From positions 372,001 through 436,000 of the forward strand of contig NZ_FRCY01000003.1 in assembly GCF_900143075.1 (NCBI RefSeq): a DNA stretch of 64,000 nucleotides. The letters are read 5' to 3'. Both the position numbers and the translations under genes were made by a program. Numbering within the stretch: position 1 is the first letter of the stretch; every line of letters begins with the position of its first letter. The notes below the pieces were generated by a model. It worked only from the letters and a program-made list of their open reading frames with translations, made no database searches and was not told the DNA's origin. This document shows positions 45,526 through 54,158 of the stretch, in pieces. This DNA is from Cyclobacterium lianum. Its GTDB lineage: Bacteria > Bacteroidota > Bacteroidia > Cytophagales > Cyclobacteriaceae.

Positions 45526-46956
45526 ATGGAGTCAATAATTTACGCCCTCAACGAGATCATCTGGAGCAATGTCCTGATCGTACTGTGCCTGGCGGCAGGA
45601 ATATATTTTTCCATCATCACCAAATTTCTTCAAATCAGGTATTTCAGGGAAATGGTCAAACTATTGTTTGGAGGAGAATCCTCGGACAAAGGCGTAAGTT
45701 CATTTCAGGCATTTGCCATAGCCATATCAGGTAGAGTAGGGACAGGAAATATCGCCGGTGTAGCCACCGCAATTGCTATGGGCGGACCGGGTGCTGTGTT
45801 CTGGATGTGGATCATTGCCTTTCTGGGGAGCTCATCTGCATTTATTGAAGCCACATTGGGACAGATGTTTAAAGAAATCAAAGGAGGAGAATACCGGGGT
45901 GGACCAGCATTTTACATTGAAAAAGGACTGGGCATCAGGTGGTATGCTATGCTATTTGCGTTTGCTACCATCCTCAGTACCGCATTTTTTCTTCCGGGCG
46001 TGCAGAGCAATAGCATCGCCCTGAGCGTAGAGAATGCTTTTCAAATTCCGGTATGGGTGACTGGACTGGTCATCTGTTTTTTCCTGGCACTGATTATCTT
46101 TGGCGGTGTGAAAAGGATCGGAAAGGTAGCCCAGATCGTGGTACCTTTTATGGCTGCAGCCTATATCCTTATGGCTGTTGTGATCATGGCCCTAAACATC
46201 TCGGAGATACCGGGTGTCATCAAATTGATCGTTAGCTCAGCCTTCAATATGGACGCTACCTTCGGTGGCATATTTGGCATGGCGATATCCTGGGGTATCA
46301 AACGGGGCATCTACAGCAATGAAGCAGGCCAGGGTACCGCTCCCCACGCTGCCGCGGCCGCAGAAGTCAGTCATCCGGTGAAGCAAGGCCTGGTGCAGGC
46401 ATTTTCCGTTTATGTTGACACCCTGTTTATCTGTACCGCAACGGCTTTTATGATTTTATTTACCGGGCAGTACAATGTCGTCAATCCCGAGGGTGGCTTT
46501 ATTGTAGAAAATTTACCCGGCGTACCATTCGGCCCAGAATTCACCCAATTCGCCATCAGCAAGCATTTTCCCAATTTAGGTCCCGGATTTATTGCCATCG
46601 CACTCGCCTTCTTTGCCTTTACCACCATCATGGCCTATTATTACATTGCTGAAACCAACCTGAGCTTTTTGCAAAGAGACAATACGCAGCGCTGGCCACT
46701 TTTTCTGCTAAGAACACTCATTTTAGTGGCCACTTTCTACGGTACCATCCGCACAGCGGCTTTGGCCTGGACACTTGGAGATATCGGAGTAGGCATGATG
46801 GCCTGGTTAAACATCATCGCCATTTTTCTACTGAGAAAACCTGCCATGGCAGCACTGCGGGATTATATGGAACAGAGGAAAAAAGGACTGGATCCAACTT
46901 TCAATTCGGATACCCTGGATGTAGACAACACCGAAGAATGGGATAAAATCGACTAG
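45526..46956 (+). CDS. Sodium:alanine/glycine symporter (AgcS family)
   Basis: 476 residues, about 10-11 transmembrane helices, inner membrane. AgcS hallmarks: GRVGTGNIAGVATAIAMGGP near residue 70, FIEATLGQMFKE and the later YSNEAGQGTAPHAAAAAEV. The protein imports small neutral amino acids with sodium. Start ATG 45526. It stands between the divergent CvfB-like gene and an acyl-CoA oxidase-like gene with a separate promoter, so it is its own transcript. Confidence 0.93.
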   Translation: MESIIYALNEIIWSNVLIVLCLAAGIYFSIITKFLQIRYFREMVKLLFGGESSDKGVSSFQAFAIAISGRVGTGNIAGVATAIAMGGPGAVFWMWIIAFLGSSSAFIEATLGQMFKEIKGGEYRGGPAFYIEKGLGIRWYAMLFAFATILSTAFFLPGVQSNSIALSVENAFQIPVWVTGLVICFFLALIIFGGVKRIGKVAQIVVPFMAAAYILMAVVIMALNISEIPGVIKLIVSSAFNMDATFGGIFGMAISWGIKRGIYSNEAGQGTAPHAAAAAEVSHPVKQGLVQAFSVYVDTLFICTATAFMILFTGQYNVVNPEGGFIVENLPGVPFGPEFTQFAISKHFPNLGPGFIAIALAFFAFTTIMAYYYIAETNLSFLQRDNTQRWPLFLLRTLILVATFYGTIRTAALAWTLGDIGVGMMAWLNIIAIFLLRKPAMAALRDYMEQRKKGLDPTFNSDTLDVDNTEEWDKID

Positions 46957-47033
46957 TGATCGGGATCGCTGCTGTACGTTTTGAAAAAGAATAATTCCCT
47001 GAGCTGCCAAAGCATTTAACTTTTGGTAGAATT

Positions 47034-47066
47034 TTTGAATAGGATGAAATTATTTTCTTACCTTTT
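47034..47066 (+). promoter_or_regulatory. Bacteroidota-type promoter of the acyl-CoA oxidase-like gene
   Basis: TTTG at 47034-47037 and TACCTTTT (one mismatch) at 47059-47066 with 21 bases between, 28 bp before the ATG. Confidence 0.45.
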
Positions 47067-47093
47067 TAGGAATAATAATCCAAAACTAACGGA

Positions 47094-49391
47094 ATGCAAC
47101 AATCCCTTTCTCAACCCACCACAGGCAGTTTAGTATTGCTTCCTGTACTATACATGGTATGGTCCGATACACTGATCACCGATCAGGAATTGATATCGCT
47201 GAGAAGTTTTTTAAAAGATATTGATTGGCTCAGTGATTCAGACCGGAAATTCCTCAAGGAAAAACTAGATCCCGGCTCGCCACCCGAGCGCGAGGAGCTC
47301 GAATTCTGGTGGCAAGCCATCAGGGGAGCCGTGCAGGAAAGGAAAACCTATGCTGATCTGGTCAGTGTAGGCATAGATTTGCTTCAGCAGAAAGCACCCG
47401 AAGAGGCCCACACTTTTCCATTGGAAAAAGTGCAAGCAGATTTGGGGAAATTGGAAAAACAATTGGGAATCGTAGGGAAATCGGCAGCTCTGATTTTTAA
47501 ATCCGAACACCACAATATCTCTACCGGGTACCAAACGCGCCAGGCGTTTGATACAGCAAAATTAACAGCCCTGTTGGATGGAGACAGAAAACCGCTCATT
47601 GATGAGCTGAAAACCTTTATAAGCCAAAAAGAATTTGACTATGTCGATCCGGGGGATCTCGCGACGTACAGGAATCAGGTACTTGATTGGTGTAAAATTC
47701 TGGCAGACAGCGGATATGGGTCTATTGGATTTCCTGAAGCCTACGGTGGAAAAGACGATATGGAGGGATATTTTCTGGTGATGGAGACCCTCAGCTACCG
47801 GGATCTGAGCATGGTTATTAAATTTGGTGTGCAGTTTGGGCTCTGGGGCATGAGTATACTCTCTCTGGGGACGAAAAAACACCATGATCGCTACCTCCAT
47901 GCCATCGGCAAACTTGAACTTCCCGGATGTTTTGCCATGACAGAAACCAACCACGGCTCGAATGTCAAGGGTATAGAAACCACCGCCACCTATAACCACG
48001 ATTCCGGCAGCTTTACCATTCATACCCCTCACCAGCATGCCAGAAAAGAATACATTGGCAATGCAGCACTTCATGGACAGATGGCTACGGTATTTGCCAA
48101 GTTGATTATTGATGGCAGGGACTATGGCGTCAGTGCCTTTGTCGTCCCCTTAAGGACCGCTAATGGTCGCTTACTTCCCGGAGTTTCAATAGCCGACTGC
48201 GGCCGAAAGATGGGCCTGAATGGAGTAGACAATGGGCTGATCGCTTTCGATCAGGTAGTCATTCCAAAAGAAAACATGCTTGACAGATTTTCTTCCGTAG
48301 ACGAGCAGGGCAGGTTTCAAAGTCCTATTCCGGGCGACAACAAACGTTTCTTTACCATGCTGGGCACCCTGGTAGGTGGCCGCATCGGCATCCCCAGGTC
48401 TGCCAATGCCGCTTCCAAATCCGGACTGACCATTGCCATCCGGTATGGGGACAAAAGGCGTCAATTTGGCCCGGAAGGAGGAAAGGAAATCCCCATTCTC
48501 AACTACCGCATGCACCAGCGCAGACTAATTCCTCTGCTGGCCAGAACCTATGCCTGTCATTTTGCACTGGATTATGTGACGGCCAGATTCCTGAACCGTA
48601 AGGAAGCGGAAATGCAGGAAATAGAGGCATTGGCGGCCGGCATGAAAGCGTATGTAACCTGGCACAACACTGCCGCCTTACAGGAATGCAGGGAAGCCTG
48701 CGGAGGAAAGGGGTATTTGTCGGAAAATCGGATTGATGCCTTAAAAAATGATACTGACATCTACACCACATTTGAGGGAGACAATACCGTCTTGCTCCAA
48801 TTGGTCGCCAAAAGCCGTTTGAGTGCCTACAAAGAGCAATTCGAAAACATGAACCTGTTCACGATCATCAACTACGTGGCGGCCAGGACAAAAACGTCGA
48901 TTACCGAAAAAAACCCGCTGATTATCCGGAATACCGATGAACAGCATCTTTTGGATCCTGACTTCCACCTCAGTGCATTTGAATACAGGGAAAACAGCAT
49001 TCTTGATTCGGCAGCGAAACGATTGAAACGCCTGATCGACGAGGGAATGGATCCCTTCGATGCCGTGAATGTGTCGCAGCACCACCTACTCACAATGGGC
49101 GAAGCTTACATCGAAAGAATAGTGCTGGAAAAATTTCAGGAAAAAATAGATCATGAGACCGATCCGGAAATCAAAGAAGTGCTGAAAAAACTGTGTGATC
49201 TGTATGCACTTTACCAAATTGAACAACACAAAGGTTGGTACCTGGAGCAGGGCTATATGGAGGGCGTAAAAACCAAGGCCATCCGCAAGATGGTCAACCA
49301 ACTTTGCTGGGAAATACGGAAAGATGCCGTACCACTGGTAAATGCCTTCAATATACCCGATTCCTGTCTCTCGGCTCCCATAGCCCTTTAG
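47094..49391 (+). CDS. Acyl-CoA oxidase/dehydrogenase-like flavoprotein with N-terminal TerB-like segment
   Basis: 765 residues. Residues about 15-60 (VLYMVWSDTLITDQELISLRSFL) look like a TerB-type calcium-binding-like helical domain. The rest follows the ACOX/ACAD order: PGCFAMTETNHGSNVKGIETTA (FAD/acyl site), then IGIPRSANAASKSGL and the C-terminal QECREACGGKGYLSENRIDALKND with TTFEGDNTVLLQLVAK, where the Glu of TFEGDN is the usual catalytic base. It oxidises acyl-CoA to enoyl-CoA with FAD; whether oxygen or ETF takes the electrons cannot be told. An SLC13 permease gene starts 8 bp later. Confidence 0.88.
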   Translation: MQQSLSQPTTGSLVLLPVLYMVWSDTLITDQELISLRSFLKDIDWLSDSDRKFLKEKLDPGSPPEREELEFWWQAIRGAVQERKTYADLVSVGIDLLQQKAPEEAHTFPLEKVQADLGKLEKQLGIVGKSAALIFKSEHHNISTGYQTRQAFDTAKLTALLDGDRKPLIDELKTFISQKEFDYVDPGDLATYRNQVLDWCKILADSGYGSIGFPEAYGGKDDMEGYFLVMETLSYRDLSMVIKFGVQFGLWGMSILSLGTKKHHDRYLHAIGKLELPGCFAMTETNHGSNVKGIETTATYNHDSGSFTIHTPHQHARKEYIGNAALHGQMATVFAKLIIDGRDYGVSAFVVPLRTANGRLLPGVSIADCGRKMGLNGVDNGLIAFDQVVIPKENMLDRFSSVDEQGRFQSPIPGDNKRFFTMLGTLVGGRIGIPRSANAASKSGLTIAIRYGDKRRQFGPEGGKEIPILNYRMHQRRLIPLLARTYACHFALDYVTARFLNRKEAEMQEIEALAAGMKAYVTWHNTAALQECREACGGKGYLSENRIDALKNDTDIYTTFEGDNTVLLQLVAKSRLSAYKEQFENMNLFTIINYVAARTKTSITEKNPLIIRNTDEQHLLDPDFHLSAFEYRENSILDSAAKRLKRLIDEGMDPFDAVNVSQHHLLTMGEAYIERIVLEKFQEKIDHETDPEIKEVLKKLCDLYALYQIEQHKGWYLEQGYMEGVKTKAIRKMVNQLCWEIRKDAVPLVNAFNIPDSCLSAPIAL

Positions 49392-49399
49392 CTGCTTAT

Positions 49400-51169
49400 A
49401 TGGAGGAAATCATTGTATTTGCCGTTCTCGGCCTCTCCCTCGTTTTCTTTACCTGGGGCAAAATCAGATACGATCTGGTGGCATTGCTCGCCCTTCTCTC
49501 CCTGGCAATTCTGGGATTGGTGCCCTTTGAAAAGGCATTTCTCGGTTTTGGACATCCCGCTGTGATCACCGTTGCTGCAGTTCTGATCGTCAGCAAAAGT
49601 CTTGAAAAATCCGGCATCGTGAATGTCATCGTACGGGTGATGGATAGGGTGGCCGATAACATGACCCTACAGGTGGCATCCATGTCCGGAATAGTTGCTC
49701 TTTTATCGGGATTCATGAATAACGTAGGGGCGCTGGCGATTTTTATGCCGGTGGCCATACAAATCGCAAGAAAAAACAATTATCCTCCCTCCCTGGTGTT
49801 GATGCCCATCGCCTTTTCTTCACTGCTGGGAGGACTTACCACACTGATCGGTACTCCCCCAAACATCATAATTGCGGCATTTCGTTCTTCCAGCGGGGTT
49901 TCCTCTTTCGACATGTTTGACTTCACCCCTGTAGGCGTAAGCCTGGCTGTCGCCGGAGTGCTTTTCATTTCGTTGGTCGGATGGAGATTGTTACCTGCCA
50001 GACGGTCCGAGGCATCCGGAGAAGATTTGTTTCAGATAAAAAATTATATCACAGAAGTAAGGATAAGTTCCGACTCAAACTTAGACGGTAAAAATATCTA
50101 CCAGCTTACCGAGAATGAAGACATTGAGGTCAAAGTCCTGGGTATCGTGCGCAATAAGGAAAGGATCCATGCCCCGGGGCCATTTCAGCTACTCCAGAAA
50201 AATGATATCCTTATACTGGAATCCAGCACTGCAGATCTCAAGGAGCTGATTGACAATTATGACCTGCACATGGTAGGTCACGAAGACTTCGTCGAATCAG
50301 TAAACGACAGCACAGACATCACCATTACTGAAGGGATCATTCAAGCCAATTCCCCACTAATAGGCCAGACCGCAGCTAATTTGCACATGCGTTCCCGTTT
50401 TGATGTGAACCTGCTCGCCCTGTCCCGCGGCGACCGGACAATAGTAAAAAGAATTGATCATGAAGTTTTTCGGGCTGGAGATGTGTTGATGCTGCAAATG
50501 AGAACACAAAACCTGTCCGACACGCTGGATGAAATGAAATGCCTGCCCCTTGCCAGCAGAAGTCTGGACATCGGCAAACCCAAACAAACTTTTCTGGCCA
50601 TAGGCATATTTGTCGCCGCAATAATTTCTGCAGTCGGCGGTTGGCTGCCCGTAGAAATAGCCTTTACGCTGGCGGCCATCGCAATGGTGATGAGCAGGGT
50701 TCTCCCACTGAAGGACTTTTATACCAGCATTGACTGGCCGGTAATTGTTCTTCTGGCCGCTATGATTCCTGTGGGAGAAGCATTTGAAACCAGCGGTGCC
50801 GCGAATTCTGTCACTGAGCTGATGTTGGTGTATTCGGACATTTTCCCTGCCTGGTCCATGATCCTGGTCATCATGCTGACGACCATGATGCTCTCCGCGT
50901 TGATCAACAACGCGGCCACGGTGGTGTTAATGGCACCCATTGGCCTGCAGATCGCGCAGACAATGGAGCTATCTGCCGATCCTTTTCTGATGAGCATCGC
51001 CATTGGTGCATCCGCATCCTTTCTAACGCCGATTGGCCATCAATCCAATACACTGGTAATGGGACCCGGGGGATATCGCTTTTCTGACTATTTGAGGCCC
51101 GGGCTGCCATTGACCCTACTGGTGCTTGCTTTAGGCGTGCCGCTGATACTCTGGATTTGGCCGCTTTAG
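49400..51169 (+). CDS. SLC13/DASS-family anion permease with two TrkA-C domains
   Basis: 589 residues from ATG 49400 (open frame from 49235 overlaps the upstream gene and is rejected). Membrane halves at about 1-205 and 395-589 carry the DASS signatures (ALAIFMPVAIQIARKNNYPPSLVLMPIAFSS with GTPPN following; second half ATVVLMAPIGLQI and SFLTPIGHQSNTLVMGPGGY). Between them (about 212-385) lie two TrkA_C/RCK_C domains, VRISSDSNLDGKNIYQL and GIIQANSPLIGQTAANLHM. Probably a Na+- or H+-linked transporter of dicarboxylates or sulfate in the inner membrane. It follows the acyl-CoA oxidase-like gene by 8 bp. Confidence 0.9.
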   Translation: MEEIIVFAVLGLSLVFFTWGKIRYDLVALLALLSLAILGLVPFEKAFLGFGHPAVITVAAVLIVSKSLEKSGIVNVIVRVMDRVADNMTLQVASMSGIVALLSGFMNNVGALAIFMPVAIQIARKNNYPPSLVLMPIAFSSLLGGLTTLIGTPPNIIIAAFRSSSGVSSFDMFDFTPVGVSLAVAGVLFISLVGWRLLPARRSEASGEDLFQIKNYITEVRISSDSNLDGKNIYQLTENEDIEVKVLGIVRNKERIHAPGPFQLLQKNDILILESSTADLKELIDNYDLHMVGHEDFVESVNDSTDITITEGIIQANSPLIGQTAANLHMRSRFDVNLLALSRGDRTIVKRIDHEVFRAGDVLMLQMRTQNLSDTLDEMKCLPLASRSLDIGKPKQTFLAIGIFVAAIISAVGGWLPVEIAFTLAAIAMVMSRVLPLKDFYTSIDWPVIVLLAAMIPVGEAFETSGAANSVTELMLVYSDIFPAWSMILVIMLTTMMLSALINNAATVVLMAPIGLQIAQTMELSADPFLMSIAIGASASFLTPIGHQSNTLVMGPGGYRFSDYLRPGLPLTLLVLALGVPLILWIWPL

Positions 51170-51273
51170 CGGTTAGAAGCGTTTTGTTCTACAGCGGCAG
51201 CCAGTCCCTGTGAAAGTGCTGTACAGGCCAAGGAATATGCACCCCTGTTTGGACTCCAAGTCTTATAACTTTC

Positions 51274-52737
51274 TCATTCTTCATTTCTCTCCGCCGCATA
51301 TAATTTGAAAACCGGATTGGGGCGATGACTGGACTGCATCAAAGCTTTTAACTCCGCCACCCGCTCCGGCTGTTGATCTGCCAGGTTGTTTTGTTCTCCC
51401 GGATCTTCTTCAAGGTGGTACAGTTCGATAGGCGGATCATCATCCCTACTGAGGTTTACCCGTATGGCCTTCCATGGCCCTTTTCTTACGGCTTGTTTGC
51501 CACCCTGTTCGACAAACTCCCAGTAGAGAAACTCATGAGCGCCTTGCTCATCGGCTCTACCCAGAAGTGTCGGGGCAAAGGAAATACCATCTGTATTTTC
51601 AGGCACGGTCGCACCGGTTATCTCACCGAAAGTGGCATAGACGTCCCAGAAAGCAGAGGGGTGATCCGTTTTGCCCGGGGAGATCTTCCCCGGCCAGTTG
51701 GCAATCATCGGCACCCGGATACCTCCCTCGTACAAGTCCCGCTTGTGCCCCCTGTAAGGACCATTGCTGTCGAAGAATTCCGGATCCGCTCCGCCTTCCA
51801 GGTGAGGCCCATTGTCCGAAGTAAATACCACCAGCGTATTTTCTCTCAACCCAAGTTCTTCCAGTTTTGCCAGGATCTCTCCTACCTGCCGGTCCAGCAG
51901 TTCGACCATGGCCACGAAGGCTGCCCGTGGATTTTCCTGAGACATATAACCTCCAATTTTATAATTGGGTCCTTCGTCCACGCCCTGGTAAGGCGTTTCC
52001 TCAAACCTGCCCAGATGCCTGGCCATCTCCTCCCCGGGGGCAATCAGCTCCGCATGCGGAATGATGCTGGGCACATACAGAAAAAAAGGATTTTCCTGAT
52101 TGTCTTCGATGAATTTCAAGGTCTGCTCCTGAATTAAATCGGGTGCATAAAGGCCAAGATTCGTTCCGGCGTTTTCCTCCAATACCAGCGAATCCTGGTT
52201 GTGCCAGAGGTGGTAAGGGTAGTAGTTGTGTCCCATGCGCTGGCAATTGTACCCGAAAAACACATCGACCCCCTGATTGTTGGGATCTCCCTCTGACCCG
52301 GGGTAGCCCAGGCCCCATTTTCCAAAAGCCCCGGTGGTATAGCCCGCCGCTTTGAGAGATTCAAAAATGGTAAAAACCGAGTCGGGTAGCGGATACTGAC
52401 CTTCAGGCTGTATTTCGTAATTGCCCCGGACGGGTGCATGCCCCGTATGCAGGCCTGAGACCAGGGTACTTCTTGAGGGCGCGCAGACCGTAGATCCGGA
52501 ATAATGTGAAGCGAAAAACATCCCTTCCTCCGCCAGTCTGTCCAGATTGGGAGTTTTTATGTGCTGCTGGCCGGTAAATCCCAAATCCCCGTAGCCCAGA
52601 TCATCTGCCAGGATGTATACGATATTGGGTTTAGGGGTATCCGAAAGATCATCCTGACGGGATTGGTCGACAGAACCCGAAGAACAGGAAAATAATCCCA
52701 AGGCCAGTAGCAGGCCAAAACAAATGGTTTGTTGCAT
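51274..52737 (-). CDS. Sulfatase lipoprotein (arylsulfatase, FGly type)
   Basis: 487 residues. Lipoprotein signal with lipobox FSC near residue 18 (LLLALGLFSCSSG). The formylglycine motif C-A-P-S-R is at Cys85, in VCAPSRSTLVSGLHTGH, so the active Cys is oxidised after translation by an FGly-forming enzyme or an anSME. Metal-site Asp pair in YILADDLGYGD and SDNGPHLEGGADPEF. It cleaves sulfate esters on sulfated sugars. Neighbours are unrelated, although sulfated polysaccharide use fits the lyases at 36-43 kb. An inverted repeat lies upstream. Confidence 0.93.
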   Translation of the reverse strand: MQQTICFGLLLALGLFSCSSGSVDQSRQDDLSDTPKPNIVYILADDLGYGDLGFTGQQHIKTPNLDRLAEEGMFFASHYSGSTVCAPSRSTLVSGLHTGHAPVRGNYEIQPEGQYPLPDSVFTIFESLKAAGYTTGAFGKWGLGYPGSEGDPNNQGVDVFFGYNCQRMGHNYYPYHLWHNQDSLVLEENAGTNLGLYAPDLIQEQTLKFIEDNQENPFFLYVPSIIPHAELIAPGEEMARHLGRFEETPYQGVDEGPNYKIGGYMSQENPRAAFVAMVELLDRQVGEILAKLEELGLRENTLVVFTSDNGPHLEGGADPEFFDSNGPYRGHKRDLYEGGIRVPMIANWPGKISPGKTDHPSAFWDVYATFGEITGATVPENTDGISFAPTLLGRADEQGAHEFLYWEFVEQGGKQAVRKGPWKAIRVNLSRDDDPPIELYHLEEDPGEQNNLADQQPERVAELKALMQSSHRPNPVFKLYAAERNEE

Positions 52738-52782
52738 GATTGAATATAATAGGAAAGGTTAAAGTGGAAACTTAGCAATAAT

Positions 52783-52798
52783 TTTCCGAAAACGGAAA
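52783..52798. promoter_or_regulatory. inverted repeat upstream of the sulfatase gene
   Basis: TTTCCG-AAAA-CGGAAA, a perfect 6-bp inverted repeat about 46 bp before the sulfatase start. Could be an operator or RNA hairpin. Confidence 0.3.
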
Positions 52799-52966
52799 GA
52801 CTGCTTTCGGTCAGTGTACAGGGCCAATGTTTGGGCATCTTTCAAATCTAATTGCCATTGTTGTGCACTCACTGTTAATAGCCGAGGTACTATTAGCAAT
52901 AGGCCAACAAAATAATTCCTGCTTTCCATAGTCATCTACCTAAGTGACAGTTTCCTTTACACATCA

Positions 52967-54157
52967 CTATTCTTTAATAAGATGAAATGATCCGTTAAGC
53001 AGGAATTTGGTGGTTTCATCCAAGCCGGGGGAATCTAAGATTTCAACATGGCTATTATTGGAAAGGCCCTTTTTGACTTCCCTTTTAATGAACGTATAGC
53101 CTGTCTCCGACCTATTTTGAAGTGTTAAAACATAAAAGTTTTCCTCGATTTCAACCAACGCATCTTTGGGCAACGCCCATTTTTCTTCCGACCTAGTATA
53201 AATAACCGCTTCGACATACATACCAGGATTAAATCTTTCCGCAAGTTTCTCGTCCACTAAATGCCCATGAATCCCCAAAGTTCTTTCTTCCGGGTCAATG
53301 GTTTTACTGATTAAATATATGAATGCTTCATATTCTTGACTATTGTCTTCCTGAATCCTGAAACGAATGGGTTGTCCAACACTGATTTTTCCCAGGTCCT
53401 TCTCAAACACGTTCATTTCCAGGTGCACATGGTCTGTATTGACGATGGTAACAGCCATTTGTGATGGAGTCAGATAAGCCCCCTTTGAAATGGCCACTTC
53501 TGTCACATACCCATTTATAGGAGATCGTACAGAAAGGCTGGTACGGATGTTTTCAATGGTGAATGTACTTGGGTCGATGCTCATAAGCGCCAATTTCTTG
53601 CCTAAAGATGCTACTCTGGCTCTCGTTACTGCGTAGTCAGATTCAGCTTTAAGAAATTTCTTTTGAGAACTGATACTGTCCTGAACCAGGTTTTTTTGTC
53701 GCTCATAATCCGATTGAAGATAGGCCAATTGCCCCTTTGCTTCCAGAAAATCCTGTTGAATCTGTACATAATCCGGATTTTCGAGAACGAAAAGCTCTTG
53801 CCCTTTTTTCACACTTTGGCCTGGCAATAAACGGATTTCTTTCACCGTCCCGCCAAAGTAACTGCTTACCGCGGCCCGGTTTTCGGGCGGTACATCAATC
53901 ATGCCTTTGGCTTTTACCACTTCATGGAAGGGCACCCTTTCCATGTTTCCCAAAGTCATTTTGGAGGACTGAAATTGAATTGTAGAAATCTCATAAGTTT
54001 CCACCCCAGACGATTCCTGGGCTACATTGGAAGCCACTTCCGGATCCGAACTGGAAGAACAGGAAGAAAGCCCAACGATAACCGAAATGACCCAGAAGCC
54101 AAAGGCAGGCCGGTTTATGAGGTGATTTCTTCTGGTTTTTAGGTATGCGAAGTTCAT
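52967..54157 (-). CDS. RND efflux periplasmic adaptor lipoprotein (CusB/CzcB type)
   Basis: 396 residues. Lipobox SSC at Cys33 (VGLSSCSSS) anchors it to a membrane. HlyD-like layout: barrel-sandwich halves with VKEIRLLPGQSVKKGQELFVLE and VRSPINGYVTEVAISKGAYL flanking a coiled-coil hairpin, then a beta-barrel and membrane-proximal domain. It links the pump and outer-membrane channel. It follows the RND gene (1-bp gap), so pump and adaptor form a two-gene operon. Confidence 0.93.
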   Translation of the reverse strand: MNFAYLKTRRNHLINRPAFGFWVISVIVGLSSCSSSSDPEVASNVAQESSGVETYEISTIQFQSSKMTLGNMERVPFHEVVKAKGMIDVPPENRAAVSSYFGGTVKEIRLLPGQSVKKGQELFVLENPDYVQIQQDFLEAKGQLAYLQSDYERQKNLVQDSISSQKKFLKAESDYAVTRARVASLGKKLALMSIDPSTFTIENIRTSLSVRSPINGYVTEVAISKGAYLTPSQMAVTIVNTDHVHLEMNVFEKDLGKISVGQPIRFRIQEDNSQEYEAFIYLISKTIDPEERTLGIHGHLVDEKLAERFNPGMYVEAVIYTRSEEKWALPKDALVEIEENFYVLTLQNRSETGYTFIKREVKKGLSNNSHVEILDSPGLDETTKFLLNGSFHLIKE

Positions 54158-54158
54158 A

